Shown: in pieces, positions 1 to 5,649 of the stretch
Numbering within the stretch: the stretch's first letter is position 1
Layout: every line of letters starts with the position of its first letter
NCBI GenBank assembly: GCA_964549615.1
Contig: CAZJVP010000038.1
Span: forward strand, 1 to 10,635
DNA length: 10,635 bases
Direction of reading: 5' to 3'
Source of the DNA: CAYVLA01 sp964549615 [NCBI: uncultured Thermococci archaeon]
GTDB taxonomy: Archaea > CAYQAE01 > CAYVLA01
Made by a program: the position numbers and the translations under genes
The notes under the pieces: model-generated
What the model was told of the DNA's origin: nothing
What the model saw: only the letters and a program-made list of their open reading frames with translations
Databases searched by the model: none

Positions 1-135
1 GCTCGGCGCAGTGATGTGGTAGTCTTGAGGGGTGGCAGCGGTGGGTGGTGGGTATCGGTGTGGGCGTCTGGGGGCCGCTGGTGGCTTGGACGAGCCAGCG
101 GAGGCGAATCAGCGGGGATCCAGCTTATCGGGGGT
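1..135. other. G-rich (plus strand) left flank, no gene seen
   Basis: This stretch lies downstream of mfnB. On the minus strand it has stops in several frames and no ATG, GTG or TTG, so no minus-strand gene starts here. One plus-strand frame stays open from the left edge to about 163, but its translation is Gly/Trp/Arg-rich and low in complexity, so I do not call it a gene. The plus strand has G-runs at 29-32, 43-45, 50-52, 62-64 and 70-74, and a 7-bp inverted repeat (75-81 with 95-101, 13-nt loop). Its role is unknown; it could be the 3' end of the mfn transcript. Confidence 0.4.
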
Positions 136-876
136 CTAGGGACGGCGCGTGGTTGGGGGTGAATGGGGGGAGAGGAGGTTGTGCTTGAAGAGGCGGACGT
201 TGTCGCCAGCGACCTTTCCGGCAGTGCGGTTGCCTGCGGCGCAGGCGGCCGTGCGGATGCCAACGACGTCGGGGTCGCACGAGGAGATGGCTTGGGCGTG
301 GGACGCCCGAAGGGATCCGGCGAGGCCGCAGAGGAGGCCGCGGCGCCTTGCTCGGCGGACGAATCGGGTGAGGTCTGGGAGGGTGAGGAAGTCGAGGAGG
401 GTGCGACCGTCCTTGTTGATGGTGTCAATGAGTACGCCGGCGGCGCCGGCGGCAGCTGCGACCGCGGGTAGCTGGAAGGGAGAAAGGGAGCCGACAAGGT
501 TCCAGTCGGCGTAGGCGCAGGCGATTACTCTGACCGAGGAGCAGACCGAGCGGGTGGCACGGACGACGTCGGCTACCAGTTTCTGTGCCTGTTTGGGCGA
601 GCGGACGCCTAGGAGTCCGAGTTTGAGATAGTCGGGACCTAGGGCTGCGGCCCCGGCGGCTGCGAGGGTTGCGGTGCCGGGCAGGTTGGGGAGGTCGCCG
701 ATTGCGCAGCTGGTTTCGGCTCGGGAGGCGACTGCGGCGATTACCTCGCTGATTACCCAAGGCGGAGCAGCTCCGAGGGAGCCCTCCGCAGGGTTCTTCA
801 CGTCGACGATGTCGGCGCCGCCTCTAAGCGCCTCGGGTACTTCGTCGGCGCCAACGACGCTGACCAGGAGCTTCAT
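136..876 (-). CDS. mfnB: MfnB, (5-formylfuran-3-yl)methyl phosphate synthase
   Basis: Cytoplasmic TIM-barrel enzyme that condenses two glyceraldehyde-3-phosphate molecules into 4-(hydroxymethyl)-2-furancarboxaldehyde phosphate, the furan precursor of methanofuran. The 246-residue product is close to the family length (about 235). The N-terminus MKLLVS is followed by ADIVDVKNPAEGSLGA, with Lys27 in the DVKNP motif. Lys85 (in YLKLG) and Lys155 (in IDTINKDG) fall at the same numbers as the lysines I recall as catalytic in the Methanocaldococcus jannaschii enzyme; Asp25 and Asp151 are also present. The ATG at 876 is preferred over an upstream ATG because family homology begins here and an AGGTGA site lies 5 nt upstream. 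It is the last visible gene of the mfnD-F-E-B operon, 5 nt after mfnE. The last ~15 residues are Pro/Ser/Arg-rich and look like a lineage-specific tail. Assignment is confident. Confidence 0.95.
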   Translation of the reverse strand: MKLLVSVVGADEVPEALRGGADIVDVKNPAEGSLGAAPPWVISEVIAAVASRAETSCAIGDLPNLPGTATLAAAGAAALGPDYLKLGLLGVRSPKQAQKLVADVVRATRSVCSSVRVIACAYADWNLVGSLSPFQLPAVAAAAGAAGVLIDTINKDGRTLLDFLTLPDLTRFVRRARRRGLLCGLAGSLRASHAQAISSCDPDVVGIRTAACAAGNRTAGKVAGDNVRLFKHNLLSPHSPPTTRRP

Positions 877-881
877 AGATT

Positions 882-887
882 TCACCT
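882..887 (-). promoter_or_regulatory. Shine-Dalgarno site of mfnB, containing the mfnE stop codon
   Basis: AGGTGA lies 5 nt before the mfnB ATG. Its TGA is the mfnE stop codon, so a ribosome ending mfnE sits on the mfnB binding site. This suggests translational coupling and helps choose the 876 start. Confidence 0.7.
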
Positions 888-1532
888 TCGAGTACGAGGC
901 AGTATGTGGCTTGCTACTGTGTCTTGGCCTTTTACAATGCTTTCGAGGCGCTCGGGAAAAAGGCCGTTTGCGAGCCATGCATCCATTCGGTGCGCCGAAA
1001 GGAACAGGGGTAGGTAGGCATCGACCGGGGAGGACTGCAGGCGAAGGAGGTCATCGGCAGAAACCTCGCGAAGGAGCTTGCCCCCAGGAAACGGATCGAT
1101 AACTCCGTCGACCGTCTTGGCGAGCAGCAGGCGTGCGTTTAAGCGCGAGGCGAGGAAGGCGGCGATCGAGTCGGAGGTTACGTCCCACGTCTTGGGCAGG
1201 TCGGCCCTCCTCAAGAGATCAAGTGGTAGAAAAAGGGCGATCTTGGACGGTGGGGATTGGGCGGGACGGGTGGTGAGCGAAAAGGCTTCGCGACTGAAGC
1301 GGGCAAGCCGGTAGGCGTTCAGGTGCATTGCTAGGACTGCGGTCCAGTGGGAGGCACCGGAGCCGAGCGAGTGCTTACGGTCGAGGGCTCGCACGCAGTC
1401 GGCATAGCTCCCACCTCCCGTCAGGACGACCAACGGCGTCTTCTTTCGGAGTCTTACCAGCGTGCGAACGAGGTTGAGTAGGGATGGTTTGCGGGACTCC
1501 AGAAGACTCCCACCGACCTTGATTACCCACAA
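882..1532 (-). CDS. mfnE: MfnE, [5-(aminomethyl)furan-3-yl]methyl phosphate kinase
   Basis: Amino-acid-kinase-fold enzyme that phosphorylates 5-(aminomethyl)-3-furanmethanol phosphate to the diphosphate, the activated form condensed by MfnF. The 216-residue product starts MWVIKVGGSLLE, the family's N-terminal nucleotide-binding loop with Lys5. It has GGGSYAD (39-45), WDVTSDSIAA (117-126), where acidic and hydroxyl residues probably bind the substrate, and KTVDGV (139-144) near the ATP site. The start is taken as TTG at 1532: no ATG lies near the homologous N-terminus, and the upstream reading frame runs inside mfnF in an Arg/Pro-rich shadow. The start overlaps the 3' end of mfnF by 10 nt; a G-rich stretch about 7 nt upstream could be a weak ribosome-binding site. 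The fold is certain; the MfnE assignment rests on motifs plus operon context. Confidence 0.9.
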   Translation of the reverse strand: MWVIKVGGSLLESRKPSLLNLVRTLVRLRKKTPLVVLTGGGSYADCVRALDRKHSLGSGASHWTAVLAMHLNAYRLARFSREAFSLTTRPAQSPPSKIALFLPLDLLRRADLPKTWDVTSDSIAAFLASRLNARLLLAKTVDGVIDPFPGGKLLREVSADDLLRLQSSPVDAYLPLFLSAHRMDAWLANGLFPERLESIVKGQDTVASHILPRTRR

Positions 1533-2614
1533 GGAAGGTCCCCCAGAGCACCGGCGAGGGCCAAGCTCGCGGCGGGTGCGTTCGCGGAGATGTCCTTCGC
1601 CCTGCGCCGGAAGGTGAGGTGGAGCTCGGTCTCCAAGACGGAGTGGAACGGTCGCAGGTGTCTTAGGCCGGCGGCCCGTGCAGCGGGTTCCGCAAGGGCG
1701 AACATCCCGATGCCCGCAAGCACACAGGGCAGGTCTGAGGGGTGCGGGTAGCGCGACGCGACGAGTTTGATGTGGCGGGAGACCTTCTTGATCTGGGCGG
1801 CGTGTATGTAGCGAGCGATGCAAATGATATCCTTCTGGGATAGCGAATCGGTGTCTGCGCAGATCACGCGGCTCAGCCTGCGCATTGCGCCGTTCTTGGT
1901 CTTTGGGCCCCCGTCGCTCGTGGGGACGGTGAAGTCCTTGGGCGAAATGAGTCCGAGTATGAGGTTGACGTCCGCGGTTGTGGCGAAGCTCTCAGAGGAG
2001 ACTCCCAAGTCCCGTCCGTGCAGGCGGACGTGGTCGACCAGGGTCGCCACATTGGTGCGAAGGGCGCCGGTGTAGACGAGCTCCTGGTTGGCGAGTCGTC
2101 CCATATCGGTGGGGTCCTTGACTTGGTGTTTGCCGTGCGAGATTGGGATTATGTCCGTGGTTGTGGAGCCAGCGTCGATGATGATGCAGTCCGGAAGCAG
2201 GGGTCCTAGCAGTAGAACGGGCGCAACCCAGTTAGCGGCCGCGACCTTAAGGGGTTTGGAGATCGCCTCGGGCAGTTGGGCGAGCTTTCCTGTGCTGAGC
2301 AGGAAGACCGCCGAGGGATCCACCCGGGCCACCGCCGACAAGACGAACCTGACGCCCTGTCTCTTGGTGTGAAAGCAGTCCGCCAACTCGGCGGTGGTTG
2401 TGACGAGGGTGCGGTGGGGGTGGGCAAGGTAGGGTCGGAGGATTCGCCGCAGGAAGCGGGGGAACTGCCTATGTTTCTGCCAGAAGGGGAAGTAGAAAGA
2501 CTGTACGCGCACGACCCGCGGCCTTCCTCGGCGGTCCGCGGGAAAGCCAGGCTTCTCGTAGGTGCATGCGACGATCTTGGTGTTAGCTCCTCCAATGTCA
2601 AGACCAATACTCAG
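1523..2614 (-). CDS. mfnF: MfnF, (4-{4-[2-(γ-glutamylamino)ethyl]phenoxymethyl}furan-2-yl)methanamine synthase
   Basis: Family once annotated as a hydantoinase/oxoprolinase-like protein linked to H4MPT, now known as the enzyme joining the aminomethylfuran diphosphate to γ-glutamyltyramine through an ether bond. About 363 residues with an ASKHA (actin/Hsp70-like) fold: phosphate-1 loop GLDIGGANTK (4-13), phosphate-2 loop IIIDAGSTTTDII (144-156), and an adenosine-type AGIGMFAL (300-307). The start is unusual: no ATG, GTG or TTG lies in frame near the N-terminus. The candidates are two adjacent CTG codons at 2617 and 2614. I chose 2614 because it makes a CTGA overlap with the mfnD stop, analogous to the common ATGA coupling, and gives MSIGLDIGG. 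An in-frame ATG at 2854 would add 80 Pro/Arg-rich residues inside mfnD and is rejected. Function is confident; the exact start is not. Confidence 0.9.
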   Translation of the reverse strand: MSIGLDIGGANTKIVACTYEKPGFPADRRGRPRVVRVQSFYFPFWQKHRQFPRFLRRILRPYLAHPHRTLVTTTAELADCFHTKRQGVRFVLSAVARVDPSAVFLLSTGKLAQLPEAISKPLKVAAANWVAPVLLLGPLLPDCIIIDAGSTTTDIIPISHGKHQVKDPTDMGRLANQELVYTGALRTNVATLVDHVRLHGRDLGVSSESFATTADVNLILGLISPKDFTVPTSDGGPKTKNGAMRRLSRVICADTDSLSQKDIICIARYIHAAQIKKVSRHIKLVASRYPHPSDLPCVLAGIGMFALAEPAARAAGLRHLRPFHSVLETELHLTFRRRAKDISANAPAASLALAGALGDLPCG

Positions 2615-3804
2615 CAGATGATGTTCATCTCCGCCAGTCTTCGCCTGGCCTCTTGCATCTTGGCTGGCATCTCGAGGGGATCGGTGCCGCGGACGCAGAG
2701 CATCGCGGAGCTTGCGTCCTTCATGTAGAAAGGCCCAAATGGGAAGGGAGGGGAAACCACTTCCGGGATCTCGAAGATCCTCGGGAGAAGGGCGTCGCTT
2801 GCTTGGACGGTGCGTTGGAGGGGCAGTATCGCCCACTGGGCATATCCTTGGCAACGAGGTTTCGGGCGGGATCCGTCGAGAAGGATCTGGCCTAGGGATG
2901 GTTCGATGACCTTGGCGAGTCCTATGCAGGATGTGGTCATCCTCGGGTTAATCTCCATGAAGTAGCAGTCTTCACCTTCCGCCACGAAGTCCATGCCCAT
3001 GAGTCCCTTGGAGTTGGTTAAGCCCACGATCCTCGCCAGGTCTCTCCAGATCAAGTCTGAGGATGCAAGCGGGAACGGACACGAACCGCCCTGGTAGCGC
3101 AGCGTTTGTGAAACGGCTACCGACTGGGTGTTGAGCGAAAGGGGCAGGATATCCGGAGCATCGGCGAAGAAGGTCGCGCTGAGGTGGCGTCCTTGGACGA
3201 ATTCCTGCACTATCCCCCGCCCGCGGCCACAGGAGGCGAGCCTTGCGCAAGCCATCTTGGAGTCTGCGGGGGTCCGTACGATCGATATCCCCTCGGACCC
3301 AGTTCCGTCGACAGGCTTCACTACGGCTGGTAGCCCGACCTCCCTTGCGGACTTTTCGATCTGGATGGGATCCGCCTCGACTTCGATGAACTTCGGGACC
3401 TTCAGGTACGAGGCGGCCCGGCTCACGAGTTCGAAGGACCGGACCTTGTTTGAGAAGGCCTCCGTGGTCTCGGGGGAACAGCTCAGCAGCCTCGACCGGG
3501 AGGCCGCGGAGCGGGAGATGTTTGAGAGCATGCCGTGGGACTCGGGTGCGATGACGAACACCGCTTCGTGCTGATCGAAGATCTCGTCCGAGATCTGGGC
3601 GTGGTCCTCGTCGAGGAATATGAGCCGGTCTGCACCCAGGTAGCGAGCCTCCGTGGCCATGTTCCTCGAGACGACGGCCGTGACGGAGTTGCCATCGACC
3701 TTCATGATGGTGCACAGGGTTCTAAGCATCCCAAAGCCCTCGGGCAGGATGGCTCGGCTGCCTCGGCCGCTGGCGCAGGCCCACTCGAGGACAAGCACGT
3801 CCAC
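2611..3804 (-). CDS. mfnD: MfnD, tyramine--L-glutamate ligase (ATP-grasp)
   Basis: ATP-grasp ligase that attaches L-glutamate to tyramine through its γ-carboxyl, giving γ-glutamyltyramine, the other half substrate of MfnF. The 397-residue product begins MDVLVLEWACASG followed by ILPEGFGMLRTL (19-30), the family's N-terminal pattern. The ATP-grasp core shows VVKPVDGTGSEGI (161-173, nucleotide-binding loop), VQEFVQGRHLSA (199-210) and MEINPRMT (283-290), with Glu284 and Asn286 as probable metal ligands. The start is taken as GTG at 3804. An ATG at 3861 would prepend 19 residues and overlap the divergent gene; family homology starts at MDVLVLEW, and a TATA-like box lies 28 nt upstream of the GTG, as expected for a leaderless message. 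It is the first gene of the mfn operon, and its stop overlaps the mfnF start. Confidence 0.92.
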   Translation of the reverse strand: MDVLVLEWACASGRGSRAILPEGFGMLRTLCTIMKVDGNSVTAVVSRNMATEARYLGADRLIFLDEDHAQISDEIFDQHEAVFVIAPESHGMLSNISRSAASRSRLLSCSPETTEAFSNKVRSFELVSRAASYLKVPKFIEVEADPIQIEKSAREVGLPAVVKPVDGTGSEGISIVRTPADSKMACARLASCGRGRGIVQEFVQGRHLSATFFADAPDILPLSLNTQSVAVSQTLRYQGGSCPFPLASSDLIWRDLARIVGLTNSKGLMGMDFVAEGEDCYFMEINPRMTTSCIGLAKVIEPSLGQILLDGSRPKPRCQGYAQWAILPLQRTVQASDALLPRIFEIPEVVSPPFPFGPFYMKDASSAMLCVRGTDPLEMPAKMQEARRRLAEMNIIC

Positions 3805-3812
3805 AGATAGCG

Positions 3813-3820
3813 ATTTAAAG
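3813..3820 (+). promoter_or_regulatory. TATA-like box of the HisA-like gene
   Basis: ATTTAAAG on the plus strand, centred about 34 nt before the TTG start at 3851; predicted transcription start is near 3842, giving a leader of only about 9 nt. A second AT-rich element at 3831-3836 is too close to the start to serve this gene. Confidence 0.4.
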
Positions 3821-3828
3821 CGGATTTC

Positions 3829-3836
3829 TCTTAAAT
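3829..3836 (-). promoter_or_regulatory. TATA-like box of the mfnDFEB operon
   Basis: ATTTAAGA on the minus strand, centred about 28 nt upstream of the mfnD GTG. This spacing would place the transcription start at or next to the start codon (leaderless). It lies in the 46-bp gap shared with the divergent HisA-like gene. Confidence 0.5.
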
Positions 3837-3850
3837 CTCGCGAGCAGGCC

Positions 3851-4579
3851 TTGAGGGTCATCCCCGTCTTGGACGTTCTCGAGGGAAAGGTCGTACATGC
3901 TGTGGCTGGCCGCAGGAGCGACTACCTGCCGATTCGCAGCAGGATCACGTCATCCGTGCGCCCGGCCGATGTAGCATCCGACCTTCGGCGGCTCTTCCCG
4001 TTCCGGGAGGTCTACATCGCCGACCTGGACGCGATAGAGGGAACCGGCGAGAACATCAGGGACGTGTTTGCGGTTCGAGATCTGGGGTACTCGGTCTATC
4101 TTGACTGCGGCGTGCAGGGGGCGGGGGACATCGACGCGAACCTGAAGCGGGTTGAGAGGCTCGTGATCGGCACCGAGACGCTGCAGTCGATCCGGGAGCT
4201 GGAGAGTGCATGCAGGCTTCACCCCTGGGTTGTTGTTAGCCTCGACTTCAAGGGGGACGAGCTACTTGCCCGGGATAGGTCGTTGATGGGCATGAGTCCT
4301 GCAAGACTGGTGGAGGCCGTCTGCCAGGCAGGAGCATCCGAGTTAATATACCTCGATCTGCGCCGTGTGGGCACGGGCTCAGGCGTGATGTCGTCCCGCC
4401 TCCAAGCGATACTTGATGCGTCCGAGGTCCCCGTCCTAGTTGGGGGCGGCGTGAGGGACTCCGGGGACGTCAAGGCCCTGGAGGAAGCAGGCGCCGCGGG
4501 CGTTCTCGTGGCGACCGCAATACATTCCGGCGCCCTGACGCGGCAGGAGATCGAGAGGTTGGTGGGCTCTCCGGCCTGA
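3851..4579 (+). CDS. HisA-related TIM-barrel protein, probably linked to methanofuran synthesis
   Basis: A 242-residue TIM barrel related to HisA/HisF (COG1411-like, by recall). It begins MRVIPVLDVLEGKVV, with Asp8 where HisA has its first catalytic Asp. Asp132 in VVSLDFKG matches the second. The C-terminal phosphate loop is visible as LVGGGVRD (196-203) and LVATAIHSG (219-227). The N-terminal half has CGVQ and GTET (108-111) where true HisA usually has GGIR and GTAA-like motifs, so ordinary ProFAR isomerase activity is doubtful. The start is TTG at 3851; the frame is open further upstream, but that part lies inside mfnD and beyond the TATA box. It diverges from mfnD across 46 bp, suggesting a role with MFR genes, but the reaction is unknown. 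It converges on the nucleotidyltransferase gene 25 nt away. Confidence 0.85.
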   Translation: MRVIPVLDVLEGKVVHAVAGRRSDYLPIRSRITSSVRPADVASDLRRLFPFREVYIADLDAIEGTGENIRDVFAVRDLGYSVYLDCGVQGAGDIDANLKRVERLVIGTETLQSIRELESACRLHPWVVVSLDFKGDELLARDRSLMGMSPARLVEAVCQAGASELIYLDLRRVGTGSGVMSSRLQAILDASEVPVLVGGGVRDSGDVKALEEAGAAGVLVATAIHSGALTRQEIERLVGSPA

Positions 4580-4604
4580 GGGGGCGAAGCCAGCCAGGCC
4601 GTGC

Positions 4605-5582
4605 CTAGGAACGCCGGTCCTCACGTGCGACCTTGAGAAACTCTCCCGGGGCCTCCCTGCTAGACCCGATCAGGATTCGGAAGTGGGGCTCGGCTCCCGA
4701 AACCCGCTCGAGGATGCCGTGGCATATCGCTCTCTCGCCCCTGCGGACCTGGTTGGCGTAGGTGTGCGTGAAGGACACTATCTCAGAAACCTCAACGCCA
4801 AGGGCCTGGCAGCCGGATACCCCGTATCTGGCGGGGTAGTCGTGTGCGAGTTCGTCGTCCGTGACGACGCAGGTCGCTCGAGCCCTGCCCAACCTCTTGA
4901 AAGAAACATCCCCAAATCTTCCGTCGATCTCCTCAGGCCTCCTTGCCGATAACACGTCGAATCTCCTGTTGCCAAACTTCGCCCTGTCACCCTTCCTCGA
5001 TTCGTGCCAGACGAACTCCTGGAAGGAGTAGCTGGAGGGATCAGACACCCTCTTCCTGTAGAGGCGTGCGAGGTCACGGCGGTCGAGGCGAGAGAACACG
5101 CCGTGCGAGACGCATTCCCCAAGGGCATCGAGCACTCTCCTGTAGTTGGAGAGCCCGTACACGACGAGGTCGATGTCAGACGATGCTTCTTGGGCGCCGA
5201 CCAGGAAGGATCCCGTGACGCCCAAGTCGGCTTGCGCAAGGCCCGACCTTGCGACGAGTTCAGCGATCGCCGAGCTGAGTGCCGGCTCGTCGTCTTCACG
5301 CACTAGTTCATCAAGTCGGAAGGCGGGTTGTAGGTGGCGGAGCACGCTTTTCTCGGGGACGATCGTCACCTCGCGGTCGAGTTCGGGACAGAAACGTATG
5401 TACTGCGGGGCTAGGCGGGACAGGAACTTTTCCGCCTCAGCGCTCGTTCGGACCTTCATGAGTCCCCCACTGGTCCTGCGGAACCGCAGCTGAGCAAGGA
5501 TTCCCGAGGGAGGATGGAGGTTGGATACGACGGAGAAGAGGAGGCCCTCGCGAGTTTCGACGAAGTCCCTGACCCTGAACAT
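4605..5582 (-). CDS. Archaeal predicted nucleotidyltransferase (COG1665-like), function unknown
   Basis: A 325-residue protein with a Pol-beta-type nucleotidyltransferase core. The motif GVTGSFLVGAQEASSDIDLV (121-140) holds the GS signature and metal-binding Asp136 and Asp138; the third carboxylate is probably Asp209 in RRFDVL. An N-terminal ~90-residue region starting MFRVRDFVETREGLLFSVVS precedes it, and a C-terminal domain follows with VSEIVSFTHTYANQV (265-279) and LIGSSREAPGEF (304-315). This layout matches a conserved archaeal family I recall as COG1665, whose substrate is not known to me. The ATG at 5582 has a TATA-like box about 27 nt upstream and no Shine-Dalgarno, suggesting a leaderless message. 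It diverges from cofC and converges on the HisA-like gene. Domain assignment is confident; no function is assigned. Confidence 0.88.
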   Translation of the reverse strand: MFRVRDFVETREGLLFSVVSNLHPPSGILAQLRFRRTSGGLMKVRTSAEAEKFLSRLAPQYIRFCPELDREVTIVPEKSVLRHLQPAFRLDELVREDDEPALSSAIAELVARSGLAQADLGVTGSFLVGAQEASSDIDLVVYGLSNYRRVLDALGECVSHGVFSRLDRRDLARLYRKRVSDPSSYSFQEFVWHESRKGDRAKFGNRRFDVLSARRPEEIDGRFGDVSFKRLGRARATCVVTDDELAHDYPARYGVSGCQALGVEVSEIVSFTHTYANQVRRGERAICHGILERVSGAEPHFRILIGSSREAPGEFLKVAREDRRS

Positions 5583-5605
5583 CGGGGCGAATGCGTTCCG
5601 GGGCC

Positions 5606-5613
5606 AATAAAAT
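5606..5613 (-). promoter_or_regulatory. TATA-like box of the nucleotidyltransferase gene
   Basis: ATTTTATT on the minus strand, centred about 27 nt upstream of the ATG at 5582, as expected for a leaderless archaeal transcript. No Shine-Dalgarno sequence precedes the ATG. Confidence 0.5.
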
Positions 5614-5620
5614 CTTTAGC
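5606..5620 (+). promoter_or_regulatory. AT-rich promoter element of cofC
   Basis: The only AT-rich block upstream of cofC, containing AATAAAAT and CTTTAG, 30-44 nt before the TTG start. It overlaps the opposite-facing TATA box of the nucleotidyltransferase gene, so the two genes probably share a bidirectional promoter. The element is a weak TATA match. Confidence 0.3.
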
Positions 5621-5649
5621 CTTGGCTTTCGACGCGGTCGGGGCCAAAG

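Noticed and set aside
75-101. Inverted repeat as part of a tRNA or small RNA
   Set aside because: No acceptor stem, anticodon arm or T-loop (GTTCRAN) pattern is found around it, and no C/D box pair is evident.
149-514. Long plus-strand frames antisense to mfnB
   Set aside because: They are a by-product of the high GC content; mfnB on the other strand has all the catalytic lysines.
1533-1823. 97-residue N-terminal extension of mfnE
   Set aside because: It is Arg/Pro-rich and runs inside mfnF in another frame; the kinase loop KVGGSLLE begins right after the TTG at 1532.
2206-2607. Minus-strand frame inside mfnF rich in Ser/Pro/Arg
   Set aside because: Out of frame with mfnF, which has conserved ASKHA motifs over the same bases.
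2618-2854. 80-residue N-terminal extension of mfnF from an ATG at 2854
   Set aside because: It lies wholly inside mfnD, is Pro/Arg-rich and shadow-like, and family homology starts at GLDIGG.
2972-3715. Long minus-strand frame overlapping mfnD
   Set aside because: Its composition is His/Arg/Gly-rich as expected for a shadow, while the mfnD frame shows a full ATP-grasp motif set.
3653-3850. N-terminal extension of the HisA-like gene from an ATG at 3653
   Set aside because: It is antisense to mfnD and upstream of the TATA box; the HisA fold starts at MRVIPVLD.
3851-4579. Calling the HisA-like gene hisA (histidine biosynthesis)
   Set aside because: The N-terminal phosphate-binding motifs differ from HisA and the neighbours are cofactor genes.
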